Assembly (NCBI GenBank): GCA_035715725.1
Contig: DASTKT010000152.1
Coordinates: 1-27,141 of the forward strand
Reading direction: 5' to 3'
DNA length: 27,141 nt
DNA from: JADGGV01 sp035715725
GTDB lineage: Bacteria; Gemmatimonadota; Gemmatimonadetes; Longimicrobiales; RSA9
Shown: positions 8,821 to 17,845 of the stretch, piece after piece
Position numbering within the stretch: the first letter of the stretch is position 1
How the letters are laid out: the number at the start of each line of letters is the position of its first letter
The notes under the pieces: generated by a model
What the model was told of the DNA's origin: nothing
The model's input: the letters and a program-made list of their open reading frames with translations, nothing else
Database searches by the model: none
Position numbers and translations under genes: made by a program

Positions 8821-8860
8821 CGGGCCGGCGGGCGGGGATCCGATCCCCGCCGCCGGCCCG
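8821..8860 (-). terminator. Large GC-rich hairpin downstream of the zinc-ribbon gene
   Basis: A near-perfect inverted repeat. The left arm is CGGGCCGGCGGGCGGGGAT and the right arm is ATCCCCGCCGCCGGCCCG, with a single bulged G and a 2-4 nt loop. It lies 32 nt past the stop of the 67-residue gene on the minus strand. What follows on that strand is TTGCGTT, only a weak U-tract, so termination may be partial or Rho-assisted. Confidence 0.6.
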
Positions 8861-8891
8861 AAGTCCGTGCGCCACCCCGCTCGCCGACAGC

Positions 8892-9095
8892 CTACTTGTA
8901 GCTCTGGCCGATCGTCCGGCCGAAGCTGATCTCCCCGTTGTCGATGCGTATGTTGAACCCGCACTCCGGGTTCGAGCACACCCACGCCTTGTACGTGATG
9001 GGCGCGCCGTCACGACCGTAGTCCGACAGCGGCAGCATCTGGCCGCGGTCGCACTTCCGACATTCCGGGAACTGCGTTGGCGTTTCAGCCGGCAT
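8892..9095 (-). CDS. Small zinc-ribbon-like protein (67 aa)
   Basis: A 67-residue soluble protein with four cysteines arranged C-x2-C (Cys12, Cys15), 24 residues, then C-x4-C (Cys40, Cys45). This is consistent with one zinc ribbon. The C-terminal half (FNIRIDNGEISFGRTIGQSYK) is well ordered rather than low complexity. Coding status is supported by a strong Shine-Dalgarno stretch (GGGGAGGGG) about 7 nt before ATG 9095 and by the hairpin after the stop. It follows the Minf_1886-family gene after a 139-bp gap. I do not recognise a named family. A role in protein or nucleic-acid binding would only be a guess from the fold. Confidence 0.75.
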   Translation of the reverse strand: MPAETPTQFPECRKCDRGQMLPLSDYGRDGAPITYKAWVCSNPECGFNIRIDNGEISFGRTIGQSYK

Positions 9096-9234
9096 CCGTC
9101 ACCCCTCCCCTCAGCAAGGATACCGCGGACCCCGGCCCAGGACCGGGGCCGCTTCCCCAAGCGGCACGGAACAACGCAAGCGACGTTCCAACGCTGGCAT
9201 ACTCCGCGTACCGCGGGGCCAACCGGACGAAGTA

Positions 9235-9615
9235 TCAGAGGTGCGTACCCCAGGGGTAGTTCCGATCGAACGATTCCTCGAAGTCGAACAGGTCGTGGAA
9301 GTCCTCGAGGCTGTCCTCGTCCTGGCGGATCAGGATGCCGGCGTCCACGAGCGCGAAGACCAGCTCGCCGATGTCGCTCGTGGACTCGATCCCCCAGTGC
9401 TCCAGGACGGAGCGCGCCATCGGGCCGAAGCGCTCGATGGCCAGGTCGCGCACGCCCAGCGCCAGCTCGCGGCCGCTGATGTGGCGTGGCTCGCCGATCG
9501 ACTCCAGGACGTGGTGGAGCGCCGAGAGGACGAAGAGGTAGGCCGTCTCCTGGTACCGGGGGTAGCGTTCCCGCAGCCGATCGAGGACTTCCTCGTCCAG
9601 TATGCCGCTAGCCAT
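9235..9615 (-). CDS. Minf_1886 family protein
   Basis: A 126-residue soluble acidic protein that I recognise as the Minf_1886 family, conserved in Planctomycetes, Verrucomicrobia and relatives but without a known function. Features seen: an N-terminal helix pair DRYPRYQ-like (RERYPRYQETAYLFVLSALHHVLE, about 16-38), ISGRELALGVRDLAIERFGPMARSVLEHWGI (46-76), then DIGELVFALVDAGIL (81-95) and an acidic tail ending FDFEESFDRNYPWG, typical of the family. Its ATG at 9615 overlaps the lon stop by 8 nt, so translation is coupled to Lon. Conservation next to a AAA+ protease could suggest a role in proteostasis, but that is inference only. Confidence 0.85.
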   Translation of the reverse strand: MASGILDEEVLDRLRERYPRYQETAYLFVLSALHHVLESIGEPRHISGRELALGVRDLAIERFGPMARSVLEHWGIESTSDIGELVFALVDAGILIRQDEDSLEDFHDLFDFEESFDRNYPWGTHL

Positions 9616-12025
9616 GGGCGGTCGCGGCTCGCGAGGACAGCCGGACCGACCCGTCGCGCTCGCGGGCGCGGCGCTCGACGAGCACGCGGTCGAAGGCGTC
9701 CGAGACGTCGTCCATCAGAAGGAACTCCAGGCTCTCGCGGACCTCGTCGGGAAGCTCGGCCAGGTCCGCCTCGTTGCGGCGCGGCAGGAGCACCGCCTGG
9801 ACTCCGGCGCGTGCGGCTGCCAGCAGCTTCTCCTTGACCCCGCCCACCGGCAGGACGTGGCCGCGCAGGGTGATCTCGCCGGTCATGGCCACGCTGCACT
9901 TCACGGCCCGCCCGGTGAAGAGCGAGGCCAGGGCCACGGCCATGGCCACGCCGGCGGACGGGCCGTCCTTGGGCGTGGCGCCCGCCGGCACGTGAATGTG
10001 CACGTCCCTGTCCCGGAAGCGCTCCGGCGGGATCCGGAGCTCCTCGGCGTGCGAGCGGAGGAAGCTGAGGGCGGCCTTGGCGGACTCCCGCATGACATCG
10101 CCGAGGTGGCCGGTGAGGTGGATCTCCCCGCTTCCGGGCATGCCGACGGCCTCAACGAACAGAATTTGGCCTCCCGCCGTCGTATACGCCAGGGCCGTGG
10201 CGGTGCCGATCTCGTCGTCGCGGCCGGCCAGCTCCTCGGTGAAGCGCGGCTTTCCGGCGAAGTCGCCGAGGTTCTCGACGTCGATGGCGACGGGGTCGGT
10301 GGCGCCGGCCTCGACCACGCGGAGCGCGACCTTGCGCATGATCCGGGCGATCTGGCGCTCCAGCTCGCGCACGCCGGCCTCGTGCGTGTACTCGTTGACG
10401 AGCACGCGCAGCGCGTCGTCGTCGAGCCGGAGGTGGCCCTCCTCGAGCCCGGCCTCCCCCCGCTGGCGCGGGATCAGGTAGCGGCGCGCGATCTCGAGCT
10501 TCTCCTGCTCGGTGTAGCCGGGCAGGTCGAGCGTCTCGAGGCGGTCGCACAGCGCCGGCGGGATCCCGGCCGTCGAGTTCGCCGTCGCCAGGAACACGGT
10601 GCGCGAGAGGTCGAACTCGACCTCGAGGTAGTTGTCGCTGAACGTGTGGTTCTGCGCCGGGTCGAGCACCTCGAGCAGCGCCGCGGCGGGATCCCCGCGG
10701 AAGTCCTTCCCCAGCTTGTCGATCTCGTCGAGCAGCAGCACGGGGTTGCGCACGCCGGCGCGGCGCACCGCCTGGATGATCCGCCCCGGCAGCGCCCCCA
10801 CGTACGTCCGCCGGTGGCCGCGGATCTCCGCCTCGTCGCTGATCCCGCCCAGCGAGATCCGACCGAAGCGCCGCCCGAGTGCCTCCGCGATGCTCCGCCC
10901 CAGCGACGTCTTCCCCACGCCCGGCGGCCCGACCAGGCAGAGGATCGGCGCGTGCCGCCCCGCGTTCAGCTTCCGCACCGCCAGGTACTCGACGATCCGC
11001 TCCTTGATCGGCCGCAGGTCGTAGTGGTCCCGGTCCAGGATGCCGCGCGCCCGCTCGATGTCGATCGGCTGCTCCTCCTCCTTCGACCACGGCAGCGACG
11101 CCATCCACTCCAGGTAGCTGCGCACCACGTGGTACTCCGGCGCCTGCGACTGCGTCTGCTGCAGCCGCCGCAGCTCGCGCTCCGCCTGCTCGCGCGCCGT
11201 GTCCGGAAGCCCCGCCTCCTCCAGGCGACGCCTCAGCTCCTCGACGTCGCTCTCCTCCTCGTCCCCCAGCTCGCGCCGGATCGTCTTGAGCTGCTCCCGC
11301 AGCCAGAACTCCCGCTGCGACCGGTCGACCTCGTCCTTCACCTTCGACTGCAGCTCGTCGCCGTACTCCCGGACGCGCGCCTCCCGCTCCAGCAGCTCCA
11401 GCACCCGGCGAAGCCGCCGCTCCACGTTCGGCTCCTCCAGCAGCGACTGCTTCTCCGCCGGCCCGACCGACAGGTTCGCCGCCGCCATGTCCGCGAGCTG
11501 CCCCGCGTCCGTGATCTGGCCGAGCGCCTCGCGCGCCTCCGGCCCGACCCCCTGCGAGCGGCTCAGCACCTCCAGGAACGACGCCGCGACCGCCTGCCGC
11601 AGCTCCTCCACCCCCGTCCCGTCCGCGCCCTCGTCCGCGATCCGCGAGACGCCCGCGAACCACGCGTCCCCCTCCCGCTCGAGCCGATCCACGCGGATCC
11701 GGCCCGCACCCTGGATCAGCGCCCGGACCGAGGCCTCCTCCCCCCCATCCAGCAGGTGCAGGATCGTGCCGAGCGTGCCCACCGAGTAGAACGGCGAGTC
11801 CTCGGGCGCGCTCTCCCCCGGCAGCCGCCCCGGCCGCAGCGTCAGCAGCGCGACGACGCCGCCCTCGCCCGCCGCGTCCCGGAGCTGGCGCACCAGCGTC
11901 GGGTCCGTCAACGCCAGGGGCAGTACCACATAGGGGAAGATCACCGTGCCGTTGACCGGGATGACCGGGATGCGCTCCGGCAGCTCCGTCGAACCCACCC
12001 CACCCGCACCCTGGACATCGGTCAT
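9608..12025 (-). CDS. lon: ATP-dependent serine protease Lon (LonA type)
   Basis: An 805-residue cytoplasmic AAA+ protease that degrades misfolded and regulatory proteins. Domains in order: N-terminal LON substrate-binding domain (about 18-210, starting ERIPVIPVNGTVIFPYVVLPL), coiled-coil linker (about 215-300), AAA+ module and protease domain (about 600-785). Walker A is GPPGVGKT (366-373) and Walker B is LLLDEIDK (430-437). The Ser/Lys dyad is Ser690 in KDGPSAG and Lys731 in GGVKEKLL. The ATG at 12025 is preceded by GGAGAAG about 9 nt upstream. The open frame extends 44 codons further upstream into the glyA terminator and is not expected to be translated. Length and domain order match standard bacterial LonA. 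I found no obvious heat-shock operator in the 143-bp leader. Confidence 0.97.
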   Translation of the reverse strand: MTDVQGAGGVGSTELPERIPVIPVNGTVIFPYVVLPLALTDPTLVRQLRDAAGEGGVVALLTLRPGRLPGESAPEDSPFYSVGTLGTILHLLDGGEEASVRALIQGAGRIRVDRLEREGDAWFAGVSRIADEGADGTGVEELRQAVAASFLEVLSRSQGVGPEAREALGQITDAGQLADMAAANLSVGPAEKQSLLEEPNVERRLRRVLELLEREARVREYGDELQSKVKDEVDRSQREFWLREQLKTIRRELGDEEESDVEELRRRLEEAGLPDTAREQAERELRRLQQTQSQAPEYHVVRSYLEWMASLPWSKEEEQPIDIERARGILDRDHYDLRPIKERIVEYLAVRKLNAGRHAPILCLVGPPGVGKTSLGRSIAEALGRRFGRISLGGISDEAEIRGHRRTYVGALPGRIIQAVRRAGVRNPVLLLDEIDKLGKDFRGDPAAALLEVLDPAQNHTFSDNYLEVEFDLSRTVFLATANSTAGIPPALCDRLETLDLPGYTEQEKLEIARRYLIPRQRGEAGLEEGHLRLDDDALRVLVNEYTHEAGVRELERQIARIMRKVALRVVEAGATDPVAIDVENLGDFAGKPRFTEELAGRDDEIGTATALAYTTAGGQILFVEAVGMPGSGEIHLTGHLGDVMRESAKAALSFLRSHAEELRIPPERFRDRDVHIHVPAGATPKDGPSAGVAMAVALASLFTGRAVKCSVAMTGEITLRGHVLPVGGVKEKLLAAARAGVQAVLLPRRNEADLAELPDEVRESLEFLLMDDVSDAFDRVLVERRARERDGSVRLSSRAATAHG

Positions 12026-12104
12026 GATCGGCTTCTCCGGAGGACCGGGTCGCGGGCGGAAGGATCCGCCGTCCCGCTCGAAGGGGGAACCCGGCCCGGA
12101 ACGC

Positions 12105-12131
12105 AAAAGGAGCCGGCGCGTTGCCGGCTCC
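12105..12131 (-). terminator. Intrinsic terminator of glyA
   Basis: On the minus strand a perfect 9-bp stem, GGAGCCGGC and GCCGGCTCC around a 5-nt loop (12109-12131), is followed directly by TTTT (12108-12105). It begins 38 nt past the glyA stop and separates glyA from lon. Confidence 0.85.
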
Positions 12132-12168
12132 CAGCTTTGCAAGTTCTTCGCCTCCACGGTCTTGCGGC

Positions 12169-13433
12169 TCAGGGCCGTGGATACTCCGGGTACAGCGGGA
12201 ACGACCGCGTCAGCTCGATGACCTCGCCGCGCACGCGCCGGATGGCGTCCTCGTCGCCCGGGGCGTCGAGCACGTCGGCCATCCAGTGGCCGATGCGGCG
12301 CATCTCGTCCTCGCGCATCCCGCGGGTCGTGAGCGCCGCGGTGCCGATGCGGATGCCGGAGGTGACGAAGGGAGAGCGCGTCTCGCCCGGGACGGTGTTC
12401 TTGTTGACGGTCATGTGCGCCTGCTCGAGGACGGCTTCGGCGGCCTTGCCGGTGAGCTCGCCCTTGTCGCGCAGGTCGAGGAGCACGAGATGGTTGTCCG
12501 TGCCGCCGCTCACCGGGCGGAAGCGCCGCTCGATGAGCGTCTCGGCGAGCGCCCGCGCGTTGGCGACGATCTGGTGCGCGTAGTCGCGGAACTCCGGCCG
12601 GAGCGCCTCGCCGAAGGCCACCGCCTTCGCGGCGATGACGTGCATGAGCGGTCCTCCCTGGATGCCGGGGAAGACCTCCTTGTCGATCTGCCGCGCCAGC
12701 GACTCGCGCGAGAGGATGAAGCCGCTGCGCGGGCCGCGCAGCGTCTTGTGCGCCGTCGACGTGACGATGTCGGCGTGCGGCACGGGGCTGGGGTGGGCGC
12801 CGCCGGCCACGAGCCCGGCGATGTGGGCCATGTCGACGAGGAACACCGCGCCGACCTCCCGCGCGACGTCGGCGAACGCCTCGAAATCGATGACGCGCGG
12901 ATACGCGCTCGCCCCCGCGATGATCAGCTTCGGCCGCTCCGCGCGCGCCAGCTCCCGCACCACCTCGTAGTCGATGCGGCCGTCCTCCTCGCGCACGCCG
13001 TAGGCGATCACGCGGTACAGCTTGCCGCTGAAGTTGACGGGCGAGCCGTGCGTGAGGTGCCCGCCGTGGCTCAGGTTCATGCCGAGGATCGTGTCCCCGG
13101 GCTGGAGCACCGCCATGTAGGCGGCCATGTTGGCCTGCGCGCCGCTGTGCGGCTGCACGTTGACGTGCTCGGCGCCGAACAGCTCGCGGGCACGGTCCCG
13201 CGCGAGGTTCTCGGCGACGTCGACGAACTCGCAGCCGCCGTAGTAGCGCTTCCCGGGAGACCCCTCGGCGTACTTGTTCGTGAGGACGGAGCCCATCGCC
13301 TCGAGCACCGCGCGCGAGACGAAGTTCTCGCTGGCGATCAGCTCGAGGTAGACGTTCTGGCGCTCCGCCTCCTGCAGGATCGCGCGGTAGATGTCCGGGT
13401 CCTGCGCCTTCAGCGCCGGCATGAAATCGCTCA

Positions 13434-13434
<1 letters not shown>
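12169..13434 (-). CDS. glyA: Serine hydroxymethyltransferase
   Basis: A 421-residue PLP enzyme that interconverts serine + tetrahydrofolate and glycine + 5,10-methylene-THF, the main one-carbon entry point. Family landmarks: LIASENFVS (32-40), TNKYAEGSPGKRYYGGCEFVD (52-72), HSGAQANMAAY (96-106), DMAHIAGLVAGG (201-212, with Asp201 for the PLP ring nitrogen) and the Schiff-base lysine Lys230 in STAHKTLRGPRSG. STAHK replaces the more usual TTTHK. The ATG at 13434 shares one base with the leucine dehydrogenase stop (TGATG), so the two are translationally coupled. Its own intrinsic terminator lies 38 nt downstream. Confidence 0.97.
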
Positions 13435-14489
<1,055 letters not shown>

Positions 14490-14513
14490 GGTCACGGATG
14501 CTCCGTTGAATGG

Positions 14514-14751
14514 GCAAGAGGTCGGCCTTCGGCCTCCCGCAAGAGGCCCCGCTCCGCGGGGGTCGCAAGAGGCCCCGCTCCGCGGGGGCCGCAAGAGGTC
14601 GCCGCTGCGCGGCTCCCGCGGGGAACGGGCGGGCGCCCGGCCGCAGTCGGCGGGAGGGCGCAGCCCGACCTCTTGCGGCCGGCCGCAGGCCGCCCTCTCG
14701 CGGGAGGGCACAGCCCGACCTCTTGCGGGAGGCCGAAGGCCGACCTCTTGC
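14514..14751. repeat. Array of eight 25-26 bp hairpin repeats, four direct then four inverted
   Basis: Units begin with GCAAGAGG (one variant GCGAGAGG) and contain a short GC stem closed by a 3-nt loop; most end in TCCC. Plus-strand units start at 14514, 14539, 14565 and 14591. Units in the opposite orientation end at about 14676, 14701, 14726 and 14751. The outermost two (14514-14538 and 14727-14751) are perfect 25-bp inverted copies. Stem sequences differ between units but stay complementary: GGCC/GGCC, CCCCGC/GCGGGG, GCCGC/GCGGC, GGGC/GCCC. Loops are TTC, TCC, TGC or TGT. The array fills most of the 282-bp gap between the acyl-CoA dehydrogenase stop and the leucine dehydrogenase start. It contains no supportable ORF. 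Confidence 0.9.
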
Positions 14752-14771
14752 GGTCGCCGCAGGGCGGCGGC

Positions 14772-15902
14772 CTACCGGTACAACTCCCGCGCGATCACCA
14801 CGCGCTGGATCTCGTTCGTGCCCTCGTAGATCTCCGTGGCCTTCGCGTCCCGCATCAGCTTCTCGACCGGGTAGTCGCGCATGTAGCCGTAGCCGCCGAA
14901 GACCTGCACGGCGTCGGTCGTGACGCGCATGGCCGTCTCGCTGGCGAACAGCTTGGCCATCGACGCCGCGCGCGGGCTCGGCGCCACCGCGGCGCTCTGG
15001 ACGAGCGCGCGGGCCGCGGCCACGCGGGTCGCCATGTCGGCGAGCTTGAACTGGATCCCCTCGAAGTCCTTCAGCTTGCGGCCGAACTGCTCGCGCTCGG
15101 CGGCGTACGCGAGCGCGTGGTCGAGCGCGGCCTGCGCGATGCCGACCGCCTGCGCCGCGATGCCGAGCCGGCCGAGGTCCAGCCCCTCCATCGCGTAGCG
15201 GAAGCCCTCGCCCGCCTCGCCCAGCAGCGCGTCCGCGTCCAGCCGCACGTCCTTCAGCTCGATCTCGACGACCTCGGCGGGGCGCAGCCCCATCGTCGTC
15301 TCCCGCCGGCCGACGCTGTACCCGGGCGTGTCGGTCGGGACGAGGAACGCGCCGATCCCTCTCGTACCCCTGCGGTCCTCCGGCGTGTCGGTGCGGGCCG
15401 TGACGAGCGCGAGCCCGGCGATCCGGCCGTTGCTCACCCACTTCTTCCGGCCGTTCAGCACCCAACCGTCGCCGTCGCGCCGGGCCTCGGCCTGCTGCGC
15501 GGCGGCGTCCGAGCCGGCCTGCTCCTCCGAGAGCGCGAAGCACCCGAGCGTCTCGCCCGCGGCCAGCGGGCCGGCCCACCGCGCCTTCTGCGCGTCGCTG
15601 CCGTGCCGCAGCAGCAGGCCGAGCACGAACGCGCTGTGGATCGAGACGGTCAGCGCGACGGTCGGCTCGCCCCATGCCAGCTCCTCCAGCACGGCGACGT
15701 AGGACGGCAGGTCGAAGCCCATCCCGCCCTCCGACTCCGGCACCAGCATGCCGAAGAAGCCGAGCTCGCCGAGCTGCGCGAGCACGGCCGGGTCGAGCTC
15801 CCGCTCCCGGTCCCAGCGCTCGACGTTCGGCCGGAGCTCCGCCTCCGCGAACTGCCGCGCCAGCTCCCGGACCTGCTGAAGTTCGTCGCTCACCACGTGC
15901 AT
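14772..15902 (-). CDS. Acyl-CoA dehydrogenase (short/branched-chain type)
   Basis: A 376-residue FAD flavoenzyme that introduces the 2,3-double bond into acyl-CoA, passing electrons to ETF. The N-terminal helical domain spans about 5-118. The middle beta domain has FALSEEQAGSD (122-132; the usual form is ALTEPGAGSD) and WVLNGRKKWVSNG (147-159). The C-terminal domain contains REQFGRKLKDFEGIQFKLADM (270-290) and the signature FGGYGYMRDYPVEKLMRDA (335-353). The catalytic base is Glu360 in EIYEGTNEIQ, the position used by short-chain and butyryl-CoA dehydrogenases. ATG 15902 is preceded by GAGGG. Position between 3-hydroxyacyl-CoA dehydrogenase and leucine dehydrogenase suggests a substrate such as butyryl-, isovaleryl- or 2-methyl-branched-CoA. 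The sequence does not decide among these. Confidence 0.94.
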   Translation of the reverse strand: MHVVSDELQQVRELARQFAEAELRPNVERWDRERELDPAVLAQLGELGFFGMLVPESEGGMGFDLPSYVAVLEELAWGEPTVALTVSIHSAFVLGLLLRHGSDAQKARWAGPLAAGETLGCFALSEEQAGSDAAAQQAEARRDGDGWVLNGRKKWVSNGRIAGLALVTARTDTPEDRRGTRGIGAFLVPTDTPGYSVGRRETTMGLRPAEVVEIELKDVRLDADALLGEAGEGFRYAMEGLDLGRLGIAAQAVGIAQAALDHALAYAAEREQFGRKLKDFEGIQFKLADMATRVAAARALVQSAAVAPSPRAASMAKLFASETAMRVTTDAVQVFGGYGYMRDYPVEKLMRDAKATEIYEGTNEIQRVVIARELYR

Positions 15903-15995
15903 GGTCCCTCTATGGGTTTCCGGGCGCGCGCCCCGCGCCGAAGCGACGGAGCCCGAGCACCATCCGTCGTGCGATCCCGAGCCCGAGCCCGCCCG

Positions 15996-16868
15996 CTACG
16001 CTCCCGCGTGCGCCGCCGGGTACGGGTAGAATCCGCGTCCCGACTTCCGCCCCAGCCACCCGGCCGCCACGTAGTTCCGCAGCAGCGGGCACGGCCGGTA
16101 CTTGTCCTCGCCGAGGTCGCGGTGGAGCACCTCCAGGATCGACAGGCAGGTGTCCAGTCCGATCAGGTCGGCCAGCGCCAGCGGCCCCAGCGGATGGTTC
16201 ATCCCGAGCTTCATGACCGTGTCGATCGCCTCCGGGGAGGCGACGTTCTCCATCACGCAGAAGATCGCCTCGTTGATCATCGGCATCAGCACGCGGTTCG
16301 AGACGAAGCCCGGGAAGTCGTTCACCTCGACCGGCGTCTTGTCCAGGTTCCGCGCGATGGTCATGACGTCCATCGTGACGTCGTCGGTCGTGGCCAGCCC
16401 GCGGATGACCTCCACCAGCCGCATCACCGGCACCGGGTTCATGAAGTGCATGCCGATGACCCGGTCGGCGCGGCGCGTGAAGGCGCCGAGCGTCGTGATC
16501 GAGATCGAGGACGTGTTCGAGGCGAGGATCGCGCCCTCCGGCGCGACCTCGTCCACGCGGCCGAAGATCTCCGCCTTCAGCTCGAGCCGCTCCGGCACCG
16601 CCTCGATGACGAGGTCGGAGTCCGCCGCCACGTCCAGCGACGTGGCGGTGCGCAACCGCTCGAGCGTCTCGTCCTTCGCCTCCGGCGAGAGCGCCCCCTT
16701 CTTCACCTGCCGGTCCAGGTTCGCGGCGATCGTGCGCACCGCATCGCCGAGCCGCGCCTCGCTCACGTCCACCAGCGTGACCGCGTGGCCGTGCTGCGCG
16801 AAAACGTGGGCGATCCCGTTCCCCATCGTCCCGCCACCGATGACCACTACCCGCCGAAGCTCGCTCAT
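15996..16868 (-). CDS. 3-hydroxyacyl-CoA (3-hydroxybutyryl-CoA) dehydrogenase
   Basis: A 290-residue stand-alone NAD(P)-dependent dehydrogenase, the usual size for the 3-hydroxybutyryl-CoA type. The N-terminal Rossmann motif is VIGGGTMGNGIA (9-20). The acidic residue closing the NAD-binding fold is Asp34 in LVDVSE. IEAVPERLELKAEIF (88-102) and SNTSSISIT (117-125) follow. The catalytic pair is His141 in GMHFMNPVPVM and Glu153 in LVEVI. NDFPGFVSNR (183-192) begins the C-terminal helical domain, which ends with AAGWLGRKSGRGFYPYP. The ATG at 16868 overlaps the CPBP protease stop by 4 nt (ATGA). Together with the acyl-CoA dehydrogenase downstream and the thiolase upstream, it supplies a beta-oxidation-like pathway; the enoyl-CoA hydratase step is not encoded in the window. 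Confidence 0.95.
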   Translation of the reverse strand: MSELRRVVVIGGGTMGNGIAHVFAQHGHAVTLVDVSEARLGDAVRTIAANLDRQVKKGALSPEAKDETLERLRTATSLDVAADSDLVIEAVPERLELKAEIFGRVDEVAPEGAILASNTSSISITTLGAFTRRADRVIGMHFMNPVPVMRLVEVIRGLATTDDVTMDVMTIARNLDKTPVEVNDFPGFVSNRVLMPMINEAIFCVMENVASPEAIDTVMKLGMNHPLGPLALADLIGLDTCLSILEVLHRDLGEDKYRPCPLLRNYVAAGWLGRKSGRGFYPYPAAHAGA

Positions 16869-17809
16869 CGAGCATCCTCGAATCTGGAATCCACGAGTGG
16901 CCGCAGCGCCCGCAGCTCCGGGTCCTCGCGCAGCCCCGGAAGCAGGGCGACGCCGGCCAGCGCCGCCACGAAGCCGACCGCCCCGGCGATCCCGGCCTCC
17001 GGCCCGAACGCGCCGCCGGTCAGCCAGCGCGGCCCGCCCAGCCGGGCATCGTACAGCGGCGTGTCGACGATGCTGAGCCCGCTGACCGGCAGCGCGAACA
17101 GCGTCGCCATCGCCCAGTTCCACCCCACGTGCACCGCGGTGGCGAACCAGAGCGACCGGGTCCGCAGGTACGCGATCGACAGCAGCACGCCGGCCAGGAA
17201 GATGTTCACCAGCGCCACCGCGTCCACGTTCGGGTTGTTGCGGTGCGCCAGCGCGAACGCGCCGCTCAGCACGACCGTGGCGACGACGGGCCCGAATCCC
17301 TCCGTCAGCACCTGCAGCGGGTAGCCGCGGAAGAGCGCCTCCTCCGCCGCGGCGGCCACGCCGAAGATCGCCAGGTCGCGCAGCAGCTCGAGCGCGTAGC
17401 CGCCCGCCGTGCCGGCGTCCGGGACCCAGGCCAGGCGCCCGGCGGCAAGGATCACGAGCACCGCCACGCCCTGCGCCGCGGCGCCGATGCCGAGCCCGAT
17501 CGCGAGCTGGCGCGGGGTGGCGCGCGTCCAGGCGAAGCCGAGCGCGCCGGGCGGCCGCCGGTCCATGACCGCGAGCACGACCCATCCGGCGACGAGCGCC
17601 GCGAGCAGGCCGGTGAGCGCCGAGAGCGTGAGCTGCCAGGCGCCCTCCGGCGTGCCGCCCGCACCGGGAAGCCGCGCCAGCGCCATGCGCGCCAGCAGCC
17701 CGAACGCCGCGCCCGCCACGCCCAGCGCGATGACGAACAGGACGAGCCGGCCGAGCGTTCCGAGGACGTGCCGCGGCGCGAAGAGCCGCGCCCAGAGGTC
17801 GCCGCGCAT
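16865..17809 (-). CDS. CPBP-family intramembrane glutamic endopeptidase
   Basis: A 314-residue polytopic membrane protein with about 8 hydrophobic segments (first at about 21-40). The CPBP (CAAX protease and bacteriocin-processing, ABI, PF02517-type) motifs are complete: EEALFRG with Glu156-Glu157 and Arg161, FALAH (185-189) with His189, and HVGWNW with His227 and Asn231. Family members act in membrane proteolysis, bacteriocin immunity or maturation, or anti-sigma factor cleavage; no substrate is evident here. The ATG at 17809 is the only in-frame start that keeps the first membrane helix. A possible ribosome binding site, GAGGG at 8-nt spacing, lies inside the 3' arm of the terminator hairpin immediately upstream. 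It overlaps the 3-hydroxyacyl-CoA dehydrogenase start by 4 nt. Confidence 0.9.
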   Translation of the reverse strand: MRGDLWARLFAPRHVLGTLGRLVLFVIALGVAGAAFGLLARMALARLPGAGGTPEGAWQLTLSALTGLLAALVAGWVVLAVMDRRPPGALGFAWTRATPRQLAIGLGIGAAAQGVAVLVILAAGRLAWVPDAGTAGGYALELLRDLAIFGVAAAAEEALFRGYPLQVLTEGFGPVVATVVLSGAFALAHRNNPNVDAVALVNIFLAGVLLSIAYLRTRSLWFATAVHVGWNWAMATLFALPVSGLSIVDTPLYDARLGGPRWLTGGAFGPEAGIAGAVGFVAALAGVALLPGLREDPELRALRPLVDSRFEDAR

Positions 17810-17810
17810 G

Positions 17811-17845
17811 AAAAAGACCCTCGGACCTAGACCGGCCCGAGGGTC
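17811..17845 (-). terminator. Intrinsic terminator of the thiolase gene; possible attenuator for the CPBP gene
   Basis: On the minus strand a perfect 9-bp stem, GACCCTCGG and CCGAGGGTC around a 12-nt loop (17845-17816), is followed by TTTTT (17815-17811), one C and then the CPBP ATG (17809). The GAGGG in the 3' arm is 8 nt from that ATG, so the hairpin would also hide the ribosome binding site. Upstream, 17857-17863 is complementary over 7 nt to 17830-17836 in the terminator loop and could form an alternative pairing. Confidence 0.85.

Noticed and set aside
9130..9148. Hairpin CCCCGG / CCGGGG with a 7-nt loop between the Minf_1886 and zinc-ribbon genes as an intrinsic terminator
   Set aside because: The stem is only 6 bp, no T-run follows on the minus strand, and such short GC palindromes are common by chance here.
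4926..9479. A 1517-codon open frame on the plus strand, and similar very long plus-strand frames at 9602-12583 and 13503-17324
   Set aside because: They run antisense across several well-identified genes, are dominated by Arg, Ala, Gly and Pro, and show no domain. Long antisense frames are expected in DNA this GC-rich.
11981..12157. A 44-residue N-terminal extension of Lon
   Set aside because: It would include the glyA terminator hairpin. The ATG at 12025 has a good ribosome binding site and gives the normal Lon N-terminus.
14514..14751. CRISPR array
   Set aside because: Units are adjacent with no unique spacers of constant length, they change orientation midway, and no cas gene is near.
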